This document shows, in pieces, positions 35,533 to 44,455 of a stretch of DNA of 64,000 nucleotides. The DNA lies in assembly GCA_963782965.1 (NCBI GenBank), contig CAWALV010000002.1, positions 1,116,001-1,180,000 on the forward strand, given 5' to 3'. The position numbers were made by a program, and so were the translations under genes. This DNA is from CAWALV01 sp963782965. GTDB lineage: Bacteria; Actinomycetota; Actinomycetes; Acidothermales; Acidothermaceae. Within the stretch, counting starts at the first letter, position 1, and each line of letters begins with the position of its first letter. The notes under the pieces are model-generated. The model did not search any database. It was not told where the DNA came from and saw only the letters and a program-made list of their open reading frames with translations.

Positions 35533-37227
35533 GTGCGGATATGTCTGATCGGTACGCCGCGTCTCATGGGCGGCGACGAGCGGCGTCCTGTGCGTGGCTT
35601 CCAGGCGTGGGCTTTATTGGCTCGGGTCCTGCTCGCCGATCGGCCGCTCTCCCGACGCGAGCTCGCCGCCGAGCTCTTCCCCGAGACCGCGGACCCGCTC
35701 GGGTCGCTGCGCTGGTGCCTGGCCGCCCTACGACGGGCTCTGGATGCGCCTGACTCCCTCACCGGCGACCCGGTCCGCGTCGACCTACCCGACCACGTGA
35801 CTGTGGACCTGCTCGACTTGGCTGAGGGCCGCTTCGATCCGGCCGAGGTCGGTGACCTGTTGGAGGGGGTCGAGCCGCGCTCGAGTACGGCCTTCGAGCT
35901 GTGGTTGCTGGTGCAGCGCCAGCGGGCGGCCAGCCAGCTCGACGCACTTCTGCGCCGTGAGGTGATGGCCGCGGCGGCTGTTGGTGACGTCGACCGCGCG
36001 CTGGCCCTGGCCGAGGTGGCAGCTCGACGCCAACCACTGGACGAGGGCGCACAAATCCTGCTGGTCGCGAGCCTGCGCCAAGGAGGCCGCTACGACGCGG
36101 CGGCCGCCGCGGTAGACAGCATCGAGGCCAGGTTCGCTGCCGAACTCGGAACGTCGCCGACACCCGCCCTGCGTAGTGCGGCGCGGCGAGACATCGCCGC
36201 TGCCCCCCCTGGGGTGCCCGCGCGGAGCCGGGCTCTTTCTTTGCTCGAGGCGGGCCAGGCCGCCCTGGCCGCGGCCGCGGTCGACGCTGGGCTCGAGAGC
36301 CTGCGCCTGGCCGCCCGGGTCGCCGAGGAGTCGCGAGACGACCAGGTGTTTGGGAGCTGTCTGCGTGCCCTTGGTGCGGCGCTGGTGCACTCGGTGCGTA
36401 GCCACGACGACGAGGGCGCGCTGCTGCTGGAGAGGGCCGCGATGGTAGCGCTGGCGGCTGGTGACGAAGCGACGGCGGCATCCGCGCATCGCGAGCTCGG
36501 GTACGTCGACGCACTGGCGGGGCGACGTCCGGCCGCAGAGGTGCATCTCGCGCAGGCCGAGTCCCTCGTCGGGAGCGACACCGACCTCCTCGCGGCCGTG
36601 CGATCCGTGCGTGCCTTCAACCTGACCGACTGGGGGCGCCACAAAGCGGCACTGTCCGAGTGGGATCTGGCGCTGGAGCTCGCCCGAGCCTCAGGGAATC
36701 AGCGCCGACTCGCGTGGGCACTGGGACTGGGTGGTTGGGGACGCTTGCGGGCCGGCGGCCACGACGCGGCCCGCGGATGGCTCCGAGAGTGCCTCGGCGT
36801 GGTCTCCGAGGCCGGGTGGATCTCCTTCCGCCCATGGCCGGCGGCGGTGCTGGCCGAGGTCGAGCTCACCGCGGGCCGGCCGGGGCAGATGCCGGACCTG
36901 CGTCAGGAGTTCGCCCTCAGCTGCCAGCTCGCAGATCCGTGCTGGGAGGGCGGTACGGCACGGGTGCTCGCGATGAAGTCGCTCGCCGCACACGAGCCCG
37001 CCGAGGCGTTGGGCTGGATCGACGAGGCGCGTCGGCGAGTCTCCAGAGAGACCGACGTCTACGTCGCCATGCAGGCGGCGATCCTCGCGACCGACATTGC
37101 CATCACCTCTGAGCTCGGTCACGAGGAGCGTGTCGCTGGAACCGCACGAGCTCTGCTCGAGCTCGCCGCGCGCGCCCACATGGACGACCACGTGGAGCTC
37201 GCCGCCGCCATCCTCCAAGGCTCATGA
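35533..37227 (+). CDS. BTAD-domain transcriptional activator-like protein
   Basis: 564 aa from GTG 35533 with a GGAGGGG Shine-Dalgarno. The N-terminus (VRICLIGTPRLMGGDERRPVRGFQAWALLARVLL, SRRELAAELFPETADPLGSLRWCLAALRRAL) is a winged-helix like that of SARP/AfsR regulators. Residues 130-260 are the bacterial transcriptional activation domain (LALAEVAARRQPLDEGAQILLVASLRQGGRYDAA). The remaining 300 residues are TPR-like helical repeats without the NB-ARC ATPase of AfsR. Likely DNA-binding activator with a TPR sensor; divergent DUF4242 gene is the obvious target. Confidence 0.82.
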   Translation: MRICLIGTPRLMGGDERRPVRGFQAWALLARVLLADRPLSRRELAAELFPETADPLGSLRWCLAALRRALDAPDSLTGDPVRVDLPDHVTVDLLDLAEGRFDPAEVGDLLEGVEPRSSTAFELWLLVQRQRAASQLDALLRREVMAAAAVGDVDRALALAEVAARRQPLDEGAQILLVASLRQGGRYDAAAAAVDSIEARFAAELGTSPTPALRSAARRDIAAAPPGVPARSRALSLLEAGQAALAAAAVDAGLESLRLAARVAEESRDDQVFGSCLRALGAALVHSVRSHDDEGALLLERAAMVALAAGDEATAASAHRELGYVDALAGRRPAAEVHLAQAESLVGSDTDLLAAVRSVRAFNLTDWGRHKAALSEWDLALELARASGNQRRLAWALGLGGWGRLRAGGHDAARGWLRECLGVVSEAGWISFRPWPAAVLAEVELTAGRPGQMPDLRQEFALSCQLADPCWEGGTARVLAMKSLAAHEPAEALGWIDEARRRVSRETDVYVAMQAAILATDIAITSELGHEERVAGTARALLELAARAHMDDHVELAAAILQGS

Positions 37228-37868
37228 ACCCGTTTGGCCGAGCTCTTGTCGGCGCGGTCCGCGGGAAGGTCAAACGCACCACCATCAGCGAGGCTCACAG
37301 CGCTCACCACCAGACCCCAGCAACCGCTGGAGTCTCAAACTGACTAAATGGTCTCCGGACCCGCCGGGCCGGTTCACAATTCGCCTAGCTTCGGATACGG
37401 GAGGGGTAGGTGCCGGGCGCTCGGACGGATGGGTGCTGATGTTGAATACCGAGGGTGCACGTCGCCAACAGGCTTCGCGGAATGTGCCGCCTGACCTGTG
37501 GGGATGCAAATGAACGAACACCCCACTAAGAGGTCTTCGCAGAATGTAGGCCGATAGTTCATAGAATGCCGCAGCGCCCGGCCGTCTGGGTCGGCCGCTT
37601 TGCGTTGCGGCGGGGACGACGGACGCCGCAACGCCAGCGGGTATTGTCACAAAAGCCCGGCGCCAACCGCACCCGCAACCCGGACTCCTCGCCAGCTTCG
37701 CCGGCCGCGGCTGCAGCGACGTGTCCGTCGCCGTCCCGGATGTGCCCACGGAGTTTCAATCCATCGCCGCTGCCGGGCGTGTGACGTCAACAGCGCCTGG
37801 CCGGTGTGCGGGTCGACGATGAGCCGATGCTGGCGGTCAGGTGCCCACAGCGGCAGGCTGATTCAGCC
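37228..37868. other. gene-free region containing direct-repeat copy 2
   Basis: About 640 nt, no supported gene. Open frames on both strands lack starts and domains. Holds the second 43-bp repeat (37526-37568). Confidence 0.4.
37526..37568 (+). repeat. 43-bp direct repeat, copy 2
   Basis: Same orientation as copy 1 at 32993. CTAAGAGGT is identical; the first TTCGCAGAATG is identical; the second unit is degenerate (TTCATAGAATG) at the same 22-bp phase. Both copies are followed by a GCAGCGCC. Confidence 0.6.
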
Positions 37869-38357
37869 TCAGGGGCCGGTTGCCTGGCGCATCCGGTACG
37901 CGTCGCCTGCGTTGGCGCGGGTGAACGTGAAGAACCGGTCGTTCAAACCATCGGTCATGTTCCAGCGGGCGGCGTCTCCCCGGAAATGCAGGTCCATGGT
38001 GACCAACGCAGTGAAGTCGTCCGCAGATTTCCACGTTGTCTGCTTGCACGTCTTGATCGTGCCGTTCAACAGCACCGGCGCGTCGGCGCCCGCAGATCCC
38101 TGCACAGGCGCACCCGGGGGCACCTCCTCGGGGACGAAATACGTGGCGGCGGCCGCGTACGGCCCCGCCTTCACCCACAGATCCAGGTACGCCTGAACCT
38201 CTTGCGTGGCGAGGTCGCACGTCTTTTGCAGGTCCCAGGTGGGGCCCGCCCGCGGGTCGGGGTGGCCACTGCCACACGCCGCGAGGGCAGCGGCTGACGT
38301 CAGCGCCACGACAACCGAACCAACCAGTCGCTGGCGTGGGAGTCGGGACCGCGCCAT
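37869..38357 (-). CDS. putative lipoprotein
   Basis: 162 aa from ATG 38357. Signal sequence MARSRLPRQRLVGSVVVALTSAAALAAC with lipobox LAAC, then a globular domain with two further Cys (KTCDLA, KTCKQT) and WKSADDFTALVTMDLHF. It resembles the general SnoaL/NTF2-like style of actinobacterial lipoproteins, but no family is assigned. Exported and lipid-anchored. Confidence 0.75.
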   Translation of the reverse strand: MARSRLPRQRLVGSVVVALTSAAALAACGSGHPDPRAGPTWDLQKTCDLATQEVQAYLDLWVKAGPYAAAATYFVPEEVPPGAPVQGSAGADAPVLLNGTIKTCKQTTWKSADDFTALVTMDLHFRGDAARWNMTDGLNDRFFTFTRANAGDAYRMRQATGP

Positions 38358-38550
38358 GTGGCACCTCCGATTCTGGGCGAAATCTAAGCCCGGGCGCCCG
38401 GCGCCTGTCATGTGCCATTGGTCCCGCCGACGATCGCGGCTATTCAGCCACCCTGCATCGGCGTGGAGACGCCTCCCGTCTCGCGAACTCGTGCGGCAGC
38501 GCGTACTCGCTCAGCGGCGTTACCGTTCGTCGAGTGTCCATGCGACGATC

Positions 38551-38802
38551 ATGGTGTGGCTGGACGGTGGCAACGAGTCAAGCGCGACAAGACGATGTGG
38601 CGGGTGGTGTTCGTCGCGTACTTCGCCGGCGTTCTGCTTCGTCGCGCTTGGCTACCGGAATGACAGCCCTCACGTGTGGGTCAGGATCCTCGGCGGCCCT
38701 GGTGCTGCTCTCGTTGCCGCGGTGATCTGCGCAGGGCTACTCGTCGCCTGGCGACGATTGCGGGGTCGGCACAACGAGTCCTCCCCGAATACGTCGCCGT
38801 AG
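38551..38802 (+). pseudogene. small two-helix membrane protein, frameshifted
   Basis: From GTG 38556 one frame encodes WQRVKRDKTMWRVVFVAYFAGVLL, a basic start and a first helix, then stops; a second frame continues with FVALGYRNDSPHVW and helix 2 (GPGAALVAAVICAGLLVAW) followed by RRLRGRHNESSP. Joined by a one-base correction near 38640 they make a sensible small protein of about 80 aa. Broken gene or sequence error. Confidence 0.35.
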
Positions 38803-38926
38803 AGGTGCAGCCGGAGGGGGCGAGTTTCACCGCGATACATGGGCATCGGACACCTTCACTGCGACGCCAGGCTTGGACCTCACCGAAGCCCGCTCACCAC
38901 CGGGCGGCGTCTCGCCGGGAGGGTGG

Positions 38927-39286
38927 TCATAGCCGACGCCGTTGAGGAAGTTTCAGCCCCCTTGCTCCCGGTTGGGGATCGCTGTTCAGGACTTCGAGCA
39001 GCGGCCCGACCGGCAGATCGCGGAGCATGGGATGGCGCAGGTGACCACGGCGGTCGATCGTGTAGTGGTTGCGGCGCCCGACCTTGGTGCGCTTCACGTA
39101 TCCGTCGGCGATCAGGTCAGCGAGGATTCGCTGCACGGCCCGCTCGGTGGTTCCCAACTCGGCGGCGATGTCGCGGGCGCGGGAGTGGGGATCACGGGCG
39201 ATACAGACGAGCGCGCCTGCGTGGTTGGTGAGGAAGGTCCAGGTACTGGGCCGGTCCTTGGTGTCGGACTCCCGAATCTGCACCAC
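38927..39286 (-). CDS. winged-helix (MarR/ArsR-like) transcriptional regulator
   Basis: 119 aa, GTG start. FLTNHAGALVCIARDPHSRARDIAAELGTTERAVQRILADLIADGYVKRTKVGRRNHYTID is a complete winged helix with the wing residues at the end. C-terminal stretch LRHPMLRDLPVGPLLEVLN is common in actinobacterial relatives. Divergent from the DUF4389 gene, a plausible target. Confidence 0.82.
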   Translation of the reverse strand: MVQIRESDTKDRPSTWTFLTNHAGALVCIARDPHSRARDIAAELGTTERAVQRILADLIADGYVKRTKVGRRNHYTIDRRGHLRHPMLRDLPVGPLLEVLNSDPQPGARGLKLPQRRRL

Positions 39287-39411
39287 GTCAGAAATTCCCC
39301 TCTCGCGAAATCGAATACGCGACAGTTCTAGCGTGTATGGTACGGCTCATCGAGCCTCTTCAGGCCCGCGAGGCGCCCGCCTCCGTTGGGCGCCGGCAGA
39401 GAGGTTCCGTC

Positions 39412-40140
39412 ATGGAAACCACCGCACCTCGCTACCCCGTCCGACTCACCGGCGACCTGTCGCCGCAACTCAGCCGTGGTCTTTGGCTGGTGAAGTGGCT
39501 GCTGGCGGTCCCGCACTTCGTCGTCCTCGCCTTCCTTTGGTTCGCGTTCGCCGTGATGAGTGTGGTCGCCTTCTTCTCGATCCTGTTCACGGGCCGCTAC
39601 CCGCGCGCGATCTTCGACTTCAACGTCGGTGTGTTGCGCTGGACCTGGCGCGTCGGCTTCTACAGTCACAGCGCACTCGGCACGGACCGCTACCCGCCGT
39701 TCACGCTCAAGGACGTCCCGGATTACCCGGCGCGGCTGGAGGTCGCGTATCCGGAGTCGCTCTCGCGGGGTCTGGTGCTCGTGAAGTGGTGGCTGCTCGC
39801 GTTGCCCCATTACCTGGTCGTCGCGGTGTTCGCCGGCGGCGCATGGGCCGGCTTCAACGCCGCAAACGACAACTCGGGATGGACGTCCGCAGGCGGCCTC
39901 ATCGCCCTGCTGGTCTTGATTGCTGGCGTCGTCCTGCTCTTCACCGGCCGATACCCGAAGGGCATCTTCGACTTCGTGCTCGGCATGAACCGCTGGGTCT
40001 ACCGCGTCGGCGTATACGCGGCGCTGATGACTGACACCTATCCGCCGTTCCGCCTGGACGTCGGCGGCCGCGAGTCATCTCCGCCCGAGGCCGGCCCGGC
40101 CGGCGTCACCGGGCCCGAGCCTGCACCCCAGTTCTCATGA
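39412..40140 (+). CDS. DUF4389 membrane protein
   Basis: 242 aa from ATG 39412 (GAGAGG upstream). Two tandem DUF4389 units, each with YPVRLTGDLSPQLSRGLWLVKWLL / YPESLSRGLVLVKWWLL, two helices, and LFTGRYPxxIFDFxxGxxRWxxRVxxY, followed by a YPPF turn. Four membrane helices and a Pro-rich cytoplasmic tail. Function unknown. The DUF4386 gene follows 60 nt downstream on the same strand. Confidence 0.87.
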   Translation: METTAPRYPVRLTGDLSPQLSRGLWLVKWLLAVPHFVVLAFLWFAFAVMSVVAFFSILFTGRYPRAIFDFNVGVLRWTWRVGFYSHSALGTDRYPPFTLKDVPDYPARLEVAYPESLSRGLVLVKWWLLALPHYLVVAVFAGGAWAGFNAANDNSGWTSAGGLIALLVLIAGVVLLFTGRYPKGIFDFVLGMNRWVYRVGVYAALMTDTYPPFRLDVGGRESSPPEAGPAGVTGPEPAPQFS

Positions 40141-40200
40141 CCGCTCGCGTGCGTCGACACTTCCGCATCCCCGCGCCCGCCCAGCTGTAAGGAGCCAGAC

Positions 40201-41013
40201 ATGTCGATCTCCCTGCCGAAGCGGCCACCATCCCGCGAAGACACCGCGCAGCATTCCCCGCGCGAGATCAGCGCACCGGCGGAACGGTCGCAGCGAAGGA
40301 TTGCCCTGCTCGCCGGGGTGCTGTTCGTCATCACGTTCGTGACCTCGATCCCCGCGCTGTTCCTTTACCACCCGGTTCTCCACGACGTCGGTTACATCAC
40401 CGGCGCGGGCGCCGATACCCGGGTGCTGCTGGGGGCGTTCCTCGAGCTGCTGTTGATCATCGCCAACGTCGGCAGCGCGGTCGTGTTGTTCCCGATCCTG
40501 AAGCGGCAGAACGAAGGCCTCGCACTCGGCTACGTGACCGCTCGCGTCATCGAATCGGCCTTCATCGCTGTCGGTATCCTCAGCCTGCTAGCGATCGTGA
40601 CGTTGCGGCAGGACCTCGCGGGCACCAGTTCCGACCAGGCCACCCTCACCACGGTCGGCCGGTCATTGGTCGCCGTCAAAGACTGGACCTTCCTGCTCGG
40701 ACCCGGCTTCGTAGTCGGTGTCGGTAACGGGCTGATCCTGGGCTACCTGATGTATCGCTCGGGCCTCGTGCCACGACGGATGGCGATGCTTGGGCTCATC
40801 GGTGGCCCGCTGATCTGCGTGTCGGGAGTCGCCGTGCTCTTCGGCGGCATCGGGGAAGGCGGCCCGGCGCAGTTCGTTGCGACGATCCCCGAGTTCATCT
40901 GGGAGCTGTCGCTCGGCATTTACCTGATCGTCAAGGGCTTCAAGTCATCGCCCATCACTACAGGCATCGCCATTCCGAGCACCGTGCCGGCTGACGGCAC
41001 CGTCCGCCTCTGA
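40201..41013 (+). CDS. DUF4386 membrane protein
   Basis: 270 aa with about six membrane helices: IALLAGVLFVITFVTSIPALFLY, LLGAFLELLLIIANVGSAVVLFPIL, YVTARVIESAFIAVGILSLLAIV, FLLGPGFVVGVGNGLILGYLMYRSGLVPRRMAMLGLIGGPL and a C-terminal helix. VVLFPILKRQNEGLALGYVTARVIE is the DUF4386 signature. AAGGAG Shine-Dalgarno. Role unknown; likely co-transcribed with the DUF4389 gene. Confidence 0.87.
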   Translation: MSISLPKRPPSREDTAQHSPREISAPAERSQRRIALLAGVLFVITFVTSIPALFLYHPVLHDVGYITGAGADTRVLLGAFLELLLIIANVGSAVVLFPILKRQNEGLALGYVTARVIESAFIAVGILSLLAIVTLRQDLAGTSSDQATLTTVGRSLVAVKDWTFLLGPGFVVGVGNGLILGYLMYRSGLVPRRMAMLGLIGGPLICVSGVAVLFGGIGEGGPAQFVATIPEFIWELSLGIYLIVKGFKSSPITTGIAIPSTVPADGTVRL

Positions 41014-41082
41014 CGCCTGACGCCGTCGGCCGGAAACAGGCTCAACCGGAGCGTGGTGAGGGCGCCGAACGGCTGCGAACCC

Positions 41083-41412
41083 ATGGCCGGCAAGACCGTG
41101 CTGATAACCGGAGCTTCGGCCGGCATCGGGCGCGCGACGGCCCTTGGCCTGGCAGCCATGGGTGCCCACGTGGTGGTCACCAGCCGGGACCCTCGGCGAC
41201 TTGACGATGCCGCGGCCGCGATCCGGGCGGTCGGCGGCGGACCGGTCGACGCTTTCGTCGCGGACCTGTCCGTGCAGGCTGAGGTTCGCCGACTGGCAGT
41301 CGAGGTACTGCAGACTGTCGACCGGGTCGATGTCCTGGTGAACAACGTGGGCGGTCGAAGACCGCAGGACGGCTGCGGCCGCCGTGATACTCGCCACCCT
41401 CGGGACCGATGA
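41083..41412 (+). pseudogene. short-chain dehydrogenase fragment (5' third)
   Basis: Starts MAGKTVLITGASAGIGRATAL with the cofactor motif TGASAGIG and reaches LVNNVGG, then runs into unrelated sequence and stops after about 109 aa. The catalytic Ser-Tyr-Lys part is missing, so this is a deletion remnant. The junction is near 41355. Confidence 0.8.
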
Positions 41413-41473
41413 CATCGCGCCCGTCCCGTCGTCATACCGTCGAGACACGAGGCATCGACGGAGAGGGAAAGCT

Positions 41474-41953
41474 ATGTCCGGCAGCGGACTGACGACGTGC
41501 CTATGGTTCGACGGCGCGGCCGAGGAGGCCGCTGACTTCTACGTGAGCGTCTTCAAGGACAGCAAGATCGGGAACGTCAGTCGCTACAGCGAAGCGGGCC
41601 CAGCGCCGGCCGGCTCGGTGATGACCGTCGAATTCGAACTGAACGGTCAGCAGTTCCTCGGCCTCAACGGCGGCCCGGAGTACACCTTCACCCCGGCGAT
41701 CTCGTTTCAGATCTTCTGCGAAGACCAGGACGAGATCGACTACTACTGGAACCGGCTGACCGACGGCGGTACGGAAGTCGAGTGCGGCTGGCTCACCGAC
41801 CGCTTCGGCGTCAGCTGGCAGGTCATACCGCGGGCACTGATCGCAATGATGAGCGACCCCGACTCGCAGAAAGCCGCGCGCACGGCACAGGCGATGTTCG
41901 GCATGAAGAAACTCGATATCGCCGCGCTGCGCCGCGCGTACGACGGAGGCTAG
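41474..41953 (+). CDS. VOC superfamily protein (PhnB-like)
   Basis: 159 aa from ATG 41474 (GGAGAGGGA upstream). LTTCLWFDGAAEEAADFYVSVFKDSKIG, FLGLNGGPEYTFTPAISFQIFCEDQDEIDYYWNRLTDGG and CGWLTDRFGVSWQVIP are typical of the PhnB/'3-demethylubiquinone methyltransferase-like' VOC family. The metal-binding pattern is degenerate, so enzymatic function is uncertain. Its 3' end overlaps the converging ADH fragment by 4 bases. Confidence 0.88.
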   Translation: MSGSGLTTCLWFDGAAEEAADFYVSVFKDSKIGNVSRYSEAGPAPAGSVMTVEFELNGQQFLGLNGGPEYTFTPAISFQIFCEDQDEIDYYWNRLTDGGTEVECGWLTDRFGVSWQVIPRALIAMMSDPDSQKAARTAQAMFGMKKLDIAALRRAYDGG

Positions 41954-42228
41954 GTCGTCGCGTCCATCCCTCGGTGGCCCTCGGCAGCTTCCTTGAGCGG
42001 CAGCGCGAGGTCGAGGACCTTACCCGGATCGATCTGCCGGTTGCAGATGAGGTCGATGAGCTCGGTCAGGAAACGTCGTACGGGCGCCGGCCCGCCATGC
42101 AGGTGGACGGCGGAGAAGAACAGCTCGCGGCCCGGCAGTTCGACGCCGTGGGAGACGCCGACGTAGCCGACGTGGCCGATGTGGCCGATGTGGCCGCCCG
42201 GGCGGGTGGAGCGGATGGCCCGCATCAT
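41950..42228 (-). pseudogene. zinc-type alcohol dehydrogenase fragment (C-terminus)
   Basis: IRSTRPGGHIGHIGHVGYVGV, ELFFSAVHLHGGPAPVRRFLTELIDLI and PLKEAAEGHRGMDAT are the C-terminal half of a medium-chain (threonine dehydrogenase-like) alcohol dehydrogenase. The catalytic N-terminal domain and Rossmann start are missing, and the last few residues (AIKVLL-type) are altered. Decay remnant next to the SDR fragment. Confidence 0.75.
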
Positions 42229-42348
42229 CGACTCCTACGTGCTTGCGTCTATGTGCGAATGGTCGCGCGCAAGCTGGATATGAGGGGCCTCCCCTCGTCA
42301 CGCAGGCAAATCCTCCCGAGCGGCCGGGCCGAGGAAGCGGGATGCCGG

Positions 42349-42750
42349 TCAGCGCCATCCCGGCGTGTGCCCCGCTTGCTCGATCCACTTCTGCAGTTCC
42401 GGTTGCTGCGCGTCGTCCAAACTCGTCACCTTGACGTATCGGGTCCGGTCGGTGGTCCCCAGTGGCGGTGGGGCGTCGAAGTCGGCGCCGCCGAAGAAGA
42501 CGACATTCACCGAGACGTCGTAGGCGGCTATCTCGATGACCCACCCGAGTGCAGGCAGCCCGTAGTACGCGCGCTTCCACTTGATGGCGTAGCCAACGCC
42601 CGGGATTGTCGCTCGGATCGACTCGTCCAGTCGCTGCACGATGGGCTGCAGGTCCGGCATGAGACGTCGGCACCAATCGTCGGTGGCGGCGTGATCCGCC
42701 GAGAGCTCCGGCGGCTTCCGCCCGGCGTTCCCCTTGATCGCTTTCGGCAT
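42349..42750 (-). CDS. DUF1801 domain protein
   Basis: 133 aa. LMPDLQPIVQRLDESIRATIPGVGYAIKWKRAYYGLPALGWVIEIAAYDVSVNVVFFGGADFD is the DUF1801 (YdhG/YjhX-like fold) core; the C-terminus adds a short basic helix ELQKWIEQA. Function unknown. Single gene between the ADH fragment and the MFS gene. Confidence 0.82.
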   Translation of the reverse strand: MPKAIKGNAGRKPPELSADHAATDDWCRRLMPDLQPIVQRLDESIRATIPGVGYAIKWKRAYYGLPALGWVIEIAAYDVSVNVVFFGGADFDAPPPLGTTDRTRYVKVTSLDDAQQPELQKWIEQAGHTPGWR

Positions 42751-42872
42751 CGCGTGTCGTCCTCTGCTGGAAGTGTCACCCAGCCCATCTTCCTGTCCGC
42801 AGCGATCAGCGGCTCAATGAGGCAGACTGCTGGCGGGCTCGGGTACCCCAAGCCGGTCGCTTCGCACAGCAT

Positions 42873-44348
42873 TCAGGAGACTGCAAAGGATCTCTCGCGC
42901 TCCGCATCGGCTGGCGCCTCCTTCGTCTCACCGCGGTTGTTCGTGGCGCCGAGCGCCAGGGCGGCGGCGAGGAGGACGAGAATGCTTTCGAGGAGCAACG
43001 CCCGTTGAAACCCGGACGTGAGGGCGCGCGATGCCGGCGCGCCAACAGCGAGCAGGTGGCTCGTACGGCTGGTCGACACCGCAATGAGGACGGCGAGCCC
43101 GAGTGCGGCGCCCAGTTGTTGCGATGCGTTGAGCAGTGCCGCCGCAAGCCCGGCCTTGTCGGCAGGTACTCCTGCGTTGGCCGCGGTTGTCACGCCGACG
43201 AAGACTGCACCGCCACCGATTGCAGCGACGAGTGTGCCGGGCAGCACGTCGGCGACGTAGGAACCGTCGACCGGGATGCGCGAGAGCCAGTAGAGCCCGC
43301 TCGCTGCCACGATCGCGCCGGCGACGATGACCGGCCGCGTGCCGACGCGAGACAGCAATTGCGATGACACGCCTGCGCTGACCGCGACCGCGCCACACAA
43401 CGGCAGCCAGGCGAGGCCGGTGCGAATCGGGCTGTAGTCGAGCACGTTCTGCATGTACAGGGTGAGGAAGAAGAACATCGCGATGAACCCTGCGAATGCC
43501 AGGAGCTGGGTCACGTTGGCGAAACCGAGCCCGTTGATTCGGAATATCGACAGCGGCGCCAGCGGCTGCCGGTGCCGCAGCTCGTTCACGACGAACGCCA
43601 CGAGGAGCAGGCACGCGGCCGCGAGTTCGCCGACCGTGCGCGCGCTGCCCCAGCCGACCGCCGGTGCCTTCACCAGTGCGTAGACCAGCAGCAGCATTCC
43701 GCCGGTGACCAGGACCGCTCCGCCGGCGTCGAAGTCGTCGAGCCGCCGCCGACCCCGGCCACGCTCGATCAGCCGGAAGACCGGCGGGAGAACGAGCGCG
43801 CAGGCGATCGGGTTCACGAACATCACCCACCGCCAGCCGGGGCCTTGTGTCAGTAGCCCGCCGAGCAGGACGCCCGCAGCGGACGCAAGCCCGGCGACAC
43901 CGCCCCAAACTCCCAGTGCCGCGTTGCGGTCCTTCCCTTCCTTGAACGTCGTGGTCAGGAGCGAAAGCGCGGCGGGCAGCGTGAGTGCGGCACCGAGCCC
44001 CTGCGCCAGCCGTGCACCGACGAGCACACCGCTGGTTTGCGCCAACCCGCCGACGAAAGAGGATGTCCCGATCAGCACGATGCCGATCGAGAGGATGCGG
44101 CGACGACCCAGCAGGTCGGCGAGGCGCCCACCGAGCAACATGAAGCCGCCGTAGGTGAGTAGATAGCCGTTGGGGATCCAGGTCAGCCCGTCGAGGGAGA
44201 AGTGCAGCGAGCGCCGGATGGAGGGAAGTGCGATGTTGGTGATGGACGCATCGACGAAGTCGAGAAAGGCGACCGCACACAGCAGCAGTAGCGTGAGCTT
44301 GCCACGGCGGGTCGCGAGAAAGGACGGTTCCGGTCCTTCAGCGGGCAT
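42873..44348 (-). CDS. DHA2-type MFS drug efflux transporter (14 helices)
   Basis: 491 aa EmrB/QacA-family proton antiporter. Motifs: DFVDASITNIALPSIRRSL in helix 1, LTYGGFMLLGGRLADLLGRRRI (motif A), VGARLAQGLGAALTLPAALSLL (motif C/B region), WGGVAGLASAAGVLLGGLLTQGPGWRWVMFVNP (motif C). Exports lipophilic compounds. Divergent from the ECF sigma factor gene across a 107-nt region, which may be its regulator. Confidence 0.92.
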   Translation of the reverse strand: MPAEGPEPSFLATRRGKLTLLLLCAVAFLDFVDASITNIALPSIRRSLHFSLDGLTWIPNGYLLTYGGFMLLGGRLADLLGRRRILSIGIVLIGTSSFVGGLAQTSGVLVGARLAQGLGAALTLPAALSLLTTTFKEGKDRNAALGVWGGVAGLASAAGVLLGGLLTQGPGWRWVMFVNPIACALVLPPVFRLIERGRGRRRLDDFDAGGAVLVTGGMLLLVYALVKAPAVGWGSARTVGELAAACLLLVAFVVNELRHRQPLAPLSIFRINGLGFANVTQLLAFAGFIAMFFFLTLYMQNVLDYSPIRTGLAWLPLCGAVAVSAGVSSQLLSRVGTRPVIVAGAIVAASGLYWLSRIPVDGSYVADVLPGTLVAAIGGGAVFVGVTTAANAGVPADKAGLAAALLNASQQLGAALGLAVLIAVSTSRTSHLLAVGAPASRALTSGFQRALLLESILVLLAAALALGATNNRGETKEAPADAERERSFAVS

Positions 44349-44455
44349 GATCTGTCTCCTTGGGATTGGTCGCTACCAGCTCGACGGATCGCGTGCGCGA
44401 TTCGTGACCGCGGGCCGTGTCACATCCGCGGGCGTTCGAACGTCGTAAGGGTGAG

